A stretch of DNA of 64,000 nt from an uncultured Bacteroidia bacterium (GTDB lineage: Bacteria; Bacteroidota; Bacteroidia; Bacteroidales; UBA932). The stretch is from positions 1 through 64,000 of the forward strand of contig CACXPG010000004.1 of assembly GCA_902769525.1 (NCBI GenBank), read 5' to 3'. Shown in pieces: positions 32,534-40,830 of this stretch. Each line of letters opens with the position of its first letter. Positions within the stretch are counted from its first letter, which is position 1. A program made the translations under genes and the position numbers. Below the pieces are notes generated by a model. It had not been told where the DNA came from. It did not search any database and saw only the letters and a program-made list of their open reading frames with translations.

Positions 32534-33991
32534 ATGGGAAAGAAAATCTACATAATACTGGCGACCACGCTCTTCGCGGCTTTTGTGCTCGTGTTCAACA
32601 CGTTCCCAAGAAGCACAGTCAGCGAAGTGGAAAAGCGTGAACTTGCCAAGTTCCCGGAGTTTTCTTTCCAGAGCCTCAAAGAAGGCAAATTCACCAAGGA
32701 GCTTTCCGCCTGGTTCAGCGACAGCGAGCCTTACCGCGACCATTTCATCAACCTGTCGATGAATATAAAGGACTGGATGAGGATGAACTTCTCCAAGGAG
32801 AACGCCATCACCTTCCACGCTCCGGACGCCGCCCCTATAGACATAGAAGCCCCGGATATCCATCCTGATGATCTCCAGAACGATACTATTCCGGCCAAGA
32901 CCAAGGATACAACCGAGAACCGCAAGATAGAAGAATACCGCAACAAGCTCACAGCCGAGGAAAACGCCAAGATAGCCCACGCGGGAATCGTGATTGTGGG
33001 AACCGGAGATAAGGTAAGGGCTCTGATGGCCTATGCCGGAGACTCTACCGGAGGAGTGAAATTCGCCGAGGCGGCCAACCTGTACAAGAGAAAACTTGGA
33101 AAGAAGGTCAATGTCTATCTGATGGTAATCCCTACCTCCATCGAGTTCTATTGCCCGGATGCTGTAAAGAGCCGCACAAAGAGCCAGAGAGCCACCATAA
33201 ACAACATATTCGCACATCTGTCTGACTCTGTAAAGGCAGTGGACGTCTACACCACCCTGGGAAGACACGCCGGAGAGAACATCTACCTCAGGACAGACCA
33301 TCACTGGTCCCCTCTGGGAGCGTTCTATGCCGCCAAGAAGTTCGCCCAGGTGGCCGGGGTTCCTTTCAAGGACACGACATCCTACATCAGGAAAGTCGTA
33401 AAGCGCTATGTAGGAAGTATGTACGGCTACTCCAAAGACATAAGCGTAAAGAAAGCCCCTGAAGATTTCATTTTCTGGGAGCCTGATTCTACCGTCACCT
33501 ACACTACCACATACATCAACTACACCATTGACGAGAACTACAAGGTGACCGGCGAAAGCGGACCTTTCAAGGGCAAATACTTCTTCCACTACAAAGACGG
33601 CAGCGGAAGCGCCTACTGCACGTTCATGGGCGGAGACACCAAGCTCACCAAGGTTGAAACCTCAACCAAGAACAAGCGCAGGCTGATCATAATCAAGGAC
33701 AGTTTCGGCAACGCCCTGCCTGGCTATCTGTTCTTCTCGTTTGAGGAAATCCACGTGATTGACTACCGCTACTTCACATTCAATATGGAGAAGTATGTAA
33801 AGGACAACAAGATTACGGACATCTTGTTTGCAAACAACATATTCTCAGCATATTCCAACAGCATCGCCAAGAGATACGGCAAGTTCCTGACTCAGGATCA
33901 TGCCACATTCTATCCTCCTAAGCCAAAGAAACAAGAGGCGGAAACCACAGAAGTTCCCGCCCCTGAATCCAATCCTGAACCGGCTAACTAA
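32534..33991 (+). CDS. DHHW (AlgJ/AlgX-like) acetyltransferase partner, second copy, membrane-anchored
   Basis: This 485-residue protein starts with an uncleaved-looking anchor (IYIILATTLFAAFVLVFNTFP), followed by the DHHW-family N-terminal segment EKRELAKFPEF and a D-x-F region. The catalytic motif is D255-H256-H257-W258 in RTDHHWSPLGAFYAAKKFA. The likely nucleophile is Ser390 in IKDSFGNALPGYL. A variable linker of about 100 residues and a Pro/Glu-rich C-terminal tail (KPKKQEAETTEVPAPESNPEP) distinguish it from the first copy. It is the last gene of the MBOAT operon and its stop overlaps the convergent GntP gene by 4 nt. Confidence 0.88.
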   Translation: MGKKIYIILATTLFAAFVLVFNTFPRSTVSEVEKRELAKFPEFSFQSLKEGKFTKELSAWFSDSEPYRDHFINLSMNIKDWMRMNFSKENAITFHAPDAAPIDIEAPDIHPDDLQNDTIPAKTKDTTENRKIEEYRNKLTAEENAKIAHAGIVIVGTGDKVRALMAYAGDSTGGVKFAEAANLYKRKLGKKVNVYLMVIPTSIEFYCPDAVKSRTKSQRATINNIFAHLSDSVKAVDVYTTLGRHAGENIYLRTDHHWSPLGAFYAAKKFAQVAGVPFKDTTSYIRKVVKRYVGSMYGYSKDISVKKAPEDFIFWEPDSTVTYTTTYINYTIDENYKVTGESGPFKGKYFFHYKDGSGSAYCTFMGGDTKLTKVETSTKNKRRLIIIKDSFGNALPGYLFFSFEEIHVIDYRYFTFNMEKYVKDNKITDILFANNIFSAYSNSIAKRYGKFLTQDHATFYPPKPKKQEAETTEVPAPESNPEPAN

Positions 33992-35370
33992 ACCAGGAAC
34001 AGAGACGCTACGAAGAGCACCGCGGCAGAGGTGATTCCCAGAATGAAAGAGCATTTCGTCTGGGTACGGTAACCGTCTTTCACGTTCAGGCCGCCAAGCC
34101 TCGTCACAACCCAGAAATAGCTGTCGTTGGCGTGTGAAACCGTCATTGCGCCTGCACCTATTGACATAACCACCAGCGCAGCGCTGAGAGGTGTTGTCAT
34201 TCCCAGCGCGCTCATCAGCGATTCCGATGATGAGAACAGCCCCATCAATCCCGCTGTTGTAGTCATTGCCACGGTAGAAGAACCTTGCGCTGTCTTCAAT
34301 ATGGCGGCAATTAGGAACGGGAACAGAATGCCAAGGGTCGTGAAGAAACTGGCGTTCGCCTTTATCAGCTCGACAAAGCCGGCATCGTAGATAACCTGCC
34401 CCAGCATAGCTCCGGCAGCTGTAATGAACACTATAGGACCGGCAGTCCTCAGCGAGTTTTCTGTTATGTGGTGAAGCCTAGTTATCGGGGTCTTGCCGTC
34501 TTTGTGTGGTATGAACCTAAGCAGCGGAATGCAGCACAGCACGCCGCAAACAAGGGCAATCACAGGCTTGCCGAGGAAATAGAGCACGTCTGCGGCAACT
34601 CCTTCCAGTTTAAGAACGGTCACCAGGGAACCGATTCCCATAAACAGAATCGGGATAATTATCGGCAGCAGAGAAAGCGTGGCGGATGGCAGGTTCTTTC
34701 CTTCCAGTATCTCGGACACATTCTCCTCATCCATTTCATCCGAAGAATGAATCTTCTTTCCAGCATGGTTGGCAAAAATGTATGCGGCAGCCAAAGGAAA
34801 GATACTGAGTGCAATACCAACAAGGATAACCAGTATCAGGTTATCTCCGAGGCCCACCAGTCCGGCGGCGGCTACAGGCCCCGGTGTAGGCGGAATGAAC
34901 ACGTGAGCAACATAAAGACCGGCTGCCAGTGCAATTGTCATCGTTACGGATGACACTCCGCTCTGACGGCTCATCCATTTGCGGATCGGGTTGACAATCA
35001 CAAAGCCACTGTCGCAGAATACAGGAATGGACAGCACCCACCCTATCAGCATTATGGCCAGTTGAGGATACTTTTTGCCAAGCAGCCTCAGCACAGTCTG
35101 GGCAAGCTTTATCGCCGCCCCGCTTTTCTCCAGGATAAGGCCGATAATCGTGCCCACTATAATAACCAGGCCGATACTGGCAAAGATTGTGGCAAATCCC
35201 TTCCCTATCACTTCTGCTATGCTCCTCAAAGGAATGCCCATAACAAGGGCCAGCAGAAGGGCCGAACCCATAATCGAGAGGAAAGGATGAACCTTCCATC
35301 TGGAAATCGCGATTATCATCAGAAATATTACCGCCACGAAAACCAGCAGCGGAACTAACCATCCAGTCAT
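33988..35370 (-). CDS. GntP-family gluconate/organic acid permease
   Basis: This 460-residue inner-membrane transporter of the gluconate:H+ symporter family has about 12-14 membrane helices. Family signatures include GLILEKSGAAIKLAQTVLRLLG, FIPPTPGPVAAAGLVG and AAILKTAQGSSTVAMTTTAGL. No sugar-acid kinase or dehydrogenase is next to it, so the substrate (gluconate, glycerate or another hydroxy acid) cannot be fixed. Its downstream end overlaps the DHHW gene by 4 nt on the opposite strand. It lies 14 nt after the lipoprotein gene at 35385-36377, so the two may be co-transcribed. Confidence 0.92.
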   Translation of the reverse strand: MTGWLVPLLVFVAVIFLMIIAISRWKVHPFLSIMGSALLLALVMGIPLRSIAEVIGKGFATIFASIGLVIIVGTIIGLILEKSGAAIKLAQTVLRLLGKKYPQLAIMLIGWVLSIPVFCDSGFVIVNPIRKWMSRQSGVSSVTMTIALAAGLYVAHVFIPPTPGPVAAAGLVGLGDNLILVILVGIALSIFPLAAAYIFANHAGKKIHSSDEMDEENVSEILEGKNLPSATLSLLPIIIPILFMGIGSLVTVLKLEGVAADVLYFLGKPVIALVCGVLCCIPLLRFIPHKDGKTPITRLHHITENSLRTAGPIVFITAAGAMLGQVIYDAGFVELIKANASFFTTLGILFPFLIAAILKTAQGSSTVAMTTTAGLMGLFSSSESLMSALGMTTPLSAALVVMSIGAGAMTVSHANDSYFWVVTRLGGLNVKDGYRTQTKCSFILGITSAAVLFVASLFLV

Positions 35371-35384
35371 ATTGTCAAGTATTG

Positions 35385-36377
35385 CTATTGTTCAGCTTCC
35401 CAGTCTTCGTTGCCAAAGTGTTCGACAACTGGCAGAAGCATTATATATCGCTGAGTATCTTTGTTGTAAATGTCAGCCATGCTTGAAGAAAGAAGGTTCT
35501 TCACTTCCTCTCTTGCAGCAAGGAAAGCGTCAAGTTTTTCCTTGAAAATTGCTGTCTCAACTCCCTCTTCTTCCATAGCGGCCAAAAACTTTGGAACAAT
35601 GTCTGAACAGTCCCCGTCTTCCAGCTCAGGGAAGACAGCGTCCTGGCCTTCCTTGGAGATGGCATAAAGCACCTCCATAGACTTTTCCCTTGCCTGGTCA
35701 GCCTTGGTAGTAACGCCTGAAACCTCCAGAGGAAGCATTGAATAGCCTATTCCACCATTAAGCTTGACCCTGTAATTGTAGAACAACCCGCCGATTTCCT
35801 CTCTGAGCCTGTCCCATGCAGAAGCCTCCTTTTCAAGCGCAGCCTTGAGGTTAGATTCCTTGAAACTTCCTCTGAGCAAGTCGTTTTTGAGCATTCCCTT
35901 GAACTTCTGGATGTCGTCGTCTGCATAAGAGTACTGGTTCATATCCAATTGGCTTCCTCCAATCATGTGATCTTCAACTGGTTTCAGAACGCTGTCCAGG
36001 AAGGCGGCGTATGCCTTATAGTTTTCAGGATAAGCGGCAGGAACCTCTGTTCCAAGAGAATCCAGGCATTCGTCAAGGAATTTATGGCCTACAGCCACGG
36101 TACGTCTGTCGCCCTGGTTGCTGTTGTTCACCCTGAGAAGATAGGTTATGAATTTTGCGGCTTTCAGCTCTGTTTCGTGCCCTGCCCAGTCCTGGGCAAA
36201 TTCCTCATCGGCAAAATAAAGAGTCTCGTCTGAATTGCACAAGGCCAATACGCTGTCATACATACCCTGCTGATTTTCAGACAGTTTAAAGACAATCGTG
36301 TTGTCATCTTGTGATTGCTGCGTTGCGCATCCCATAACCAGGAAGAACACTGCTAGCGGAATCAAAATCTTTTTCAT
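35385..36377 (-). CDS. Lipoprotein of unknown function
   Basis: The ATG at 36377 gives MKKILIPLAVFFLVMGC with a lipobox cysteine at about residue 17. A GTG one codon earlier is possible. The mature protein (about 313 residues) is mostly helical and acidic, with no motif I recognise. It lies between the HD hydrolase gene (8 nt upstream) and the GntP permease gene (14 nt downstream) on the same strand, so the three probably form one transcript. Confidence 0.8.
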   Translation of the reverse strand: MKKILIPLAVFFLVMGCATQQSQDDNTIVFKLSENQQGMYDSVLALCNSDETLYFADEEFAQDWAGHETELKAAKFITYLLRVNNSNQGDRRTVAVGHKFLDECLDSLGTEVPAAYPENYKAYAAFLDSVLKPVEDHMIGGSQLDMNQYSYADDDIQKFKGMLKNDLLRGSFKESNLKAALEKEASAWDRLREEIGGLFYNYRVKLNGGIGYSMLPLEVSGVTTKADQAREKSMEVLYAISKEGQDAVFPELEDGDCSDIVPKFLAAMEEEGVETAIFKEKLDAFLAAREEVKNLLSSSMADIYNKDTQRYIMLLPVVEHFGNEDWEAEQ

Positions 36378-36385
36378 CACTTATG

Positions 36386-37387
36386 TTATTTATTTATGCT
36401 GCAAGTTATAAAATAATCAAATGTCTCTTCCCGGAATGCATCGGCCAAGATGCGGAACTTGTCGCTGATGACAGATACCCTCCCCTTTCCAGCCACAAAC
36501 GGGTCTATGTATCGTTTCTTGGCGTTTATCTTTCTGACCGGATAACCGGTTGAACGGTCTGACCTTTCCATTCTGCTCATTTTCCTGAAACTCTCCCAGT
36601 CATTGCGCCCGGCGTCATCCGATGTCAGGGCTGCAATCACCTTGCTTTCAGTCTCGTATAGCATATCCTCCGTAACCGTTCCCCGCAAAATGGCACTCTT
36701 CACAATTTCAGCAAGATACTGCATTGAATACCTGTCCGCATCGCAAACATAGACTTTCCCGCAATCCAGAGCCTTGAGGGCAAATTCCTCAGCGATATCC
36801 GCGTCGGCAAAGCAAAGCTCTTTCACCCCCTCTTCATTTTTTGTCACGACAAGGTTGCCGTAATACCTGGCAACATCGTCAAGCGTTCCGTACTTGTAGT
36901 TGAGAATGTTCCCCATCGTGTATTCGAGGCGGTCTGCGCTGAGGCGCGGTGTGTCGTTGTCTGCAATCGGATAAAGATGATAGTCAGACACCTGGCCTAT
37001 GGATATACCCAGCATGGCCAGCACCTCACATATAGAAGCGGAGGAGGTTATTATAGACGAAGTCCTCTCCTCCGTAGATTCCTGCACCAGATAATCGCCC
37101 TTCATAAAGTCTATCACGTGGGCAAAGGCGGGAGATGCCACATCGTGCAAAAGCCCGGCTATAGCCTGCTTGGGGTCACGGGTAAAATTCCAGACTATGG
37201 CCCCCACTCCCACGCTGTGCATAAACCTGGAATAAGGTTCCAGGGCGGCAAACAGCGGAAAAGAAGTGTACTCGCAGCCGCAGTTCATCCCTATCCCCTT
37301 CAGCCTCTGCATCTGGGGAGAATCGGCAATCTCGTACAGGAACGCCGGAATCTCTTCCGAATATATATCCAGTAAACTCTCTATCAT
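36386..37387 (-). CDS. HD-domain metal-dependent phosphohydrolase
   Basis: The open frame extends to 37786, but the first 130 codons are antisense to the lipoprotein gene at 37466. The ATG at 37387, right behind a TATATTTG -7 box, is the probable start (333 residues). HD-superfamily residues appear in order: an early His in YSRFMHSVGVGA, the HD pair in AGLLHDVASPAFAHV, and a downstream Asp in the YTMGNILNY to DADRYSMQY region. The layout resembles dNTP triphosphohydrolase-like HD proteins (SPQMQRLKGIGMN at the start), but the substrate is unknown. It is the first gene of a likely HD hydrolase-lipoprotein-GntP transcript. Confidence 0.85.
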   Translation of the reverse strand: MIESLLDIYSEEIPAFLYEIADSPQMQRLKGIGMNCGCEYTSFPLFAALEPYSRFMHSVGVGAIVWNFTRDPKQAIAGLLHDVASPAFAHVIDFMKGDYLVQESTEERTSSIITSSASICEVLAMLGISIGQVSDYHLYPIADNDTPRLSADRLEYTMGNILNYKYGTLDDVARYYGNLVVTKNEEGVKELCFADADIAEEFALKALDCGKVYVCDADRYSMQYLAEIVKSAILRGTVTEDMLYETESKVIAALTSDDAGRNDWESFRKMSRMERSDRSTGYPVRKINAKKRYIDPFVAGKGRVSVISDKFRILADAFREETFDYFITCSINK

Positions 37388-37392
37388 TTCCA

Positions 37393-37400
37393 CAAATATA
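37393..37400 (-). promoter_or_regulatory. -7 box abutting the HD hydrolase start
   Basis: The minus strand reads TATATTTG with five bases before the ATG at 37387. This supports that start over the long N-terminal extension. The -33 position shows only a TTTAG approximation. Confidence 0.55.
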
Positions 37401-37465
37401 CTAAAGGTTGGCCTAAATACCGGAATAATTGAGTAACTTGCAGACTGAATCAAAAGAAACTCATT

Positions 37466-38119
37466 ATGAAAAAGATTTTTGTCATCGCGATGGCAGCAGT
37501 GTTTGCCTTTGCCGCCTGCAAGAATACCGAAGCTCCGGCTCCTGTCAAAAAAGTTGACGCCCAGAAGTTCTTCAAGGAGAATATCGAAAAGGTCGAAACC
37601 ATCTGTATGGAAGAAAGGGCCAGCGACGAAGCCGACCTTTTCGGAGCTTCCTATACCTATGTAGATATCGACAATGACGGAGTGGACGAGCTTTACATAA
37701 GAGACGATGTATCTGACAGCGGCTGGCTGCTTTGCTGCGGTGCAGACTCTCTCCAGCTTATTGCTGCAGAGAACTACAAGCTCCATTTCTCACAGCTTGG
37801 AAACATCATTATGCTCTCAGGTTCTGCCGGAACTGGAACCTTCTATTCCGCTTATTATGAGATAGTCAACAGTTCCTGCGCCGGACCGGACTTCTTTGAG
37901 CTGAACGAGTTCGTATGGGGAACAGAAGACTCCACCCGCACTGTTTATCATCCGGTAACTGATTTTGACGGAGATTATCCGGAAGAGAAAACCCGCCCTT
38001 TCTTCCAGAAAGTGGACGAGCTGAAGAAGACCACGGACTGGGCACTTCTGAATGAAGACAAAACATTCAAGCCGATCTGGGAACTTAACGGAAAGGTTCC
38101 TGAAGATGAGAAAGAATAG
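37466..38119 (+). CDS. Lipoprotein with a calcium-loop-like motif, first of a tandem pair
   Basis: This 217-residue lipoprotein has a lipobox near AVFAFAAC (Cys18). Residues about 65-80 read YVDIDNDGVDELYI, a DxDxDGxxEL loop like those of EF-hand and FG-GAP/VCBS repeats, which usually binds calcium. It is followed by GWLLCCGADSLQLI, shared almost exactly with the next gene. The function is unknown. It starts 78 nt after the divergent HD hydrolase and is 13 nt from its paralogue at 38133. Confidence 0.8.
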   Translation: MKKIFVIAMAAVFAFAACKNTEAPAPVKKVDAQKFFKENIEKVETICMEERASDEADLFGASYTYVDIDNDGVDELYIRDDVSDSGWLLCCGADSLQLIAAENYKLHFSQLGNIIMLSGSAGTGTFYSAYYEIVNSSCAGPDFFELNEFVWGTEDSTRTVYHPVTDFDGDYPEEKTRPFFQKVDELKKTTDWALLNEDKTFKPIWELNGKVPEDEKE

Positions 38120-38132
38120 CAATTATCTGAAT

Positions 38133-38807
38133 ATGAAAAAGATAATAGCAATAGCCTTTATTCTCGCCTTCTTTACGGCAGCTTGTAAGAATTCCGGTAA
38201 TACGGTAACCACGGAGCCTGAAAAGAAGATTGACGCAAGGCAGTTCTTCAAGGACAATGCGCTTAAGGTATCTGAACTCTGCGTAGAGTGGGAACCGAAT
38301 TCTGAATTCCATTATACCCATTATGCGTTCATAGATCTGGATTCAGACGGAATTGAAGAACTGTACATAAGCCAGGACGATTCCCCTTATGGATGGCTTC
38401 TTTGCTGCGGAGGAGATTCCCTGCAGATAATAACTACAGAAGATGAGAACTTCCACATCAGTTATATCGGAAACATAGTGGAAATGTCAGGCATATTCCC
38501 TTCCGGCGAGGCCTACACCAAATACTTTGAAATTGAGAACAGTAGAGTAACCGGTCCGGAGTTTATGGGGAAAGGCCAGAAGGACTTTATTACAGGTGAA
38601 CTCATCTTGCAGTTCTATTACGTGAATAATCCTGATACTCCGTATCCTCTCGACAAAACAAAGCCTTTCAAGGATAAAGTCAGCAAGCTCAGAATCGGCG
38701 GAAAATCCTGGATTCCTTTCAAAGATTTACAATTGGAAGAGGATTATTTGGCCATGTTCTTTGGCTTTATGTCACCCGTAGATGCAGATCCTGACGAAAT
38801 GGAGTAA
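38133..38807 (+). CDS. Lipoprotein with a calcium-loop-like motif, second of a tandem pair
   Basis: The ATG at 38133 gives a lipoprotein signal MKKIIAIAFILAFFTAAC. Earlier in-frame starts lie inside the previous gene. The 224-residue product parallels the first copy: a KIDAxxFFKxN start, then FIDLDSDGIEELYI, then GWLLCCGGDSLQII, then a GEAYTKYFEIENS region and a PLDKTKPFKDKVxxL segment matching PEEKTRPFFQKVDEL. This is a clear tandem duplication that has diverged outside these blocks. The function is unknown. Confidence 0.82.
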   Translation: MKKIIAIAFILAFFTAACKNSGNTVTTEPEKKIDARQFFKDNALKVSELCVEWEPNSEFHYTHYAFIDLDSDGIEELYISQDDSPYGWLLCCGGDSLQIITTEDENFHISYIGNIVEMSGIFPSGEAYTKYFEIENSRVTGPEFMGKGQKDFITGELILQFYYVNNPDTPYPLDKTKPFKDKVSKLRIGGKSWIPFKDLQLEEDYLAMFFGFMSPVDADPDEME

Positions 38808-38810
38808 TTG

Positions 38811-39665
38811 ATGAATTCAATTTTCATTGTAATCCCGATACTGATAGTCCTGATGTTCGGGCTCGGTCTCAGCCTGAATCTCGGCGATTTCAAGACACTT
38901 GCAAAGAAACCGGCGGCTCTGGTAACAGGGCTTGTCGGCCAGCTTGTCATTCTTCCTGCACTGGCTTTTGCCATTGCAGAGATTTTCTCTCTTCCTGCCC
39001 TGTTCTACATCGGCGTAATACTGATTGCCTGCTGCCCTGGCGGCAGTTCCTCCAATGTATTCTCCAAGATTGCCGGCGGAAATGTGGCCCTGTCAATAAC
39101 CTTGACAGCCCTTTCCAGCATAATCACGATGTTCACCATCCCGATAGTCCTTCAGCTGGCTCTTGACCGCTGCAGCGGCTTCGAGGCTTTCGGAACCATA
39201 AACCTTCCTGTGGGCAAGCTTCTGGTTCAGAACATAGTGCTGATGTTCGTCCCTATCCTGCTGGGCTTCCTTATGACCAGGCTGTGGCCAAACGCCGCCA
39301 GGAAAACCGACAAGGTCATCTCCAAGATTGCCTTCCCTGCCCTGATGCTTCTTGCCGGAATCTTCTTCATCCAGCATCACAAGACCATCGCGGAGAACAT
39401 TCTGCTTCTTGGAGCAGTAGTGCTTTCAATGCTGATTCTCTCGATAGCGGTATCCGCCCTTCTTTCCAGAGCCGTAAGGCTTCAGAAAAGGGACCGCAAG
39501 ACCATCATCATAGAAGTGGGTATGCAGAACGCAGCCCAGGCTATAGCGATAGCATCCAGCCCGTTCATTTTCAACAACTCGGCCCTGGCCATACCGGCCA
39601 TCATCTACGCCCTGCTGATGAACGTGGTGCTATTGGTTTACGTAGCCGTTGTAAAGAAAAACTAG
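38811..39665 (+). CDS. Bile acid:sodium symporter (BASS/SBF) family transporter
   Basis: This 284-residue membrane protein has about nine to ten hydrophobic helices and the family hallmark ACCPGGSSSNVFSKIAGGNVALSITLT, plus IEVGMQNAAQAIAIA near the C-terminus. Such transporters move organic anions (bile acids, keto acids, pantoate) with sodium. The substrate is unknown here. The ATG at 38811 follows the stop of the lipoprotein gene by 3 nt, with an in-frame TTG at 38808, so it belongs to the same transcript. It overlaps the convergent gene at 39662 by 4 nt. Confidence 0.9.
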   Translation: MNSIFIVIPILIVLMFGLGLSLNLGDFKTLAKKPAALVTGLVGQLVILPALAFAIAEIFSLPALFYIGVILIACCPGGSSSNVFSKIAGGNVALSITLTALSSIITMFTIPIVLQLALDRCSGFEAFGTINLPVGKLLVQNIVLMFVPILLGFLMTRLWPNAARKTDKVISKIAFPALMLLAGIFFIQHHKTIAENILLLGAVVLSMLILSIAVSALLSRAVRLQKRDRKTIIIEVGMQNAAQAIAIASSPFIFNNSALAIPAIIYALLMNVVLLVYVAVVKKN

Positions 39666-40813
39666 TAGGCTCCGAAATACTGGTACTCCTCGGAGGCAAT
39701 CACTATCTTGTTGCCGGCCTCGCGGAGGATGCTGTAATGGTATCCTTCCAGAGACGGCCATCTCACGGCAATCTCCAGGCCTTTTGGAGAACCCCACATT
39801 GCCATGAATTCCACCTGCTTCCAGCTCCAGAACTCCTCCAGGCTTCCGCCGTACCACAGGTCATTCGGATCGGCTCCGAACTCATTCAGGTCCCAGAACT
39901 CATCCCAAACGGATGCTACATCCCCTTCCGCTATACATACAAGAGCGCAGTGACTGATATTTGCTTTCCTTGCAAATACAACCCTGTACCAGCTTCTCTC
40001 GTTTTCCGGGCAGTCTGCCACATATCGTATTCCAGCAATCTTTTCCGTGCGATAATATCTGAGAATAAGATCCTTAACGTCTTTGCTGACAGCCTTTACA
40101 GGCTCGCCGTTCTTCCATCTTGAGAAGTTAAGAAGATGTATGGTCTTGTCAAATCCTTCCTTGAACAATATCGGAGCAACCTCCTCGCTCTTGTAACCGC
40201 GAAACTCTTTCTTGATGAACTCCGGATCCACCATCTTCCAGATCAGTGAATAGTCGTAATAATCCTTGCCACAATCCTTTACGCCCAGATACTTCACGTC
40301 TCCCACGTGCGGCTTGAACACCATCTTGGTATACAGCGGAAGGATATCGTCCCTGGTGCCGATAGGATCATCCTTGCCTATGTCAAACGTAAAGCGGTTC
40401 CCCGCTAGGTTTGCATCCCATATAAACATAGGATCCAGAACTTTCAGATGATCGTCCTCGTCAAGTCCAAGAGCATTAAGCAGATATGTTACGGAAGTGT
40501 AATGCATATTGTTCCTGTCCTGCAATTTGGCAACCTGCTCGCTTGTAAGCGGCATAGGCTCCAGGAACTTCTTGTCTTCCTTCAACGAATAAACCGTGGT
40601 ACGCTTCAGGTCATAACTGGCCAGCACCAGTTCATTCACTTCGTCACCGTCCACGTCATAATCTGCATACAGAGCAATCTTGCGGTCATCGTCCGAGTCA
40701 TTCAGAAGCTCGTCCAGATGTTTCTTGGCAATCTTTGCGCCTTCTTCACTAAACTGGCAGAATCCAGAAACCGGCAATGCCAGGAGCATAATAGCGATAA
40801 CAATCTTTTTCAT
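39662..40813 (-). CDS. Exported protein with a DxDxDGxxEL loop, function unknown
   Basis: This 383-residue protein has a signal peptide ending near VSGFCQF. Residues about 47-65 read LYADYDVDGDEVNELVLASYD, the same calcium-loop-like motif as in the two lipoproteins at 37466 and 38133, although the rest differs. No other domain is recognised. The gene lies 17 nt after the O-methyltransferase gene on the same strand, so both may share the promoter at 41933-41963. Confidence 0.78.
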   Translation of the reverse strand: MKKIVIAIMLLALPVSGFCQFSEEGAKIAKKHLDELLNDSDDDRKIALYADYDVDGDEVNELVLASYDLKRTTVYSLKEDKKFLEPMPLTSEQVAKLQDRNNMHYTSVTYLLNALGLDEDDHLKVLDPMFIWDANLAGNRFTFDIGKDDPIGTRDDILPLYTKMVFKPHVGDVKYLGVKDCGKDYYDYSLIWKMVDPEFIKKEFRGYKSEEVAPILFKEGFDKTIHLLNFSRWKNGEPVKAVSKDVKDLILRYYRTEKIAGIRYVADCPENERSWYRVVFARKANISHCALVCIAEGDVASVWDEFWDLNEFGADPNDLWYGGSLEEFWSWKQVEFMAMWGSPKGLEIAVRWPSLEGYHYSILREAGNKIVIASEEYQYFGAY

Positions 40814-40830
40814 ATCAGGGTACTTATTAA

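Noticed and set aside
32183-33589. 468-codon minus-strand frame opposite the DHHW genes
   Set aside because: It lies opposite two well-supported DHHW genes and shows no signal peptide or known motif; it follows from codon bias of the true strand.
37388-37786. N-terminal extension of the HD hydrolase frame
   Set aside because: It is antisense to the lipoprotein gene at 37466, and the ATG at 37387 follows a -7 box directly and begins the normal HD-protein sequence.
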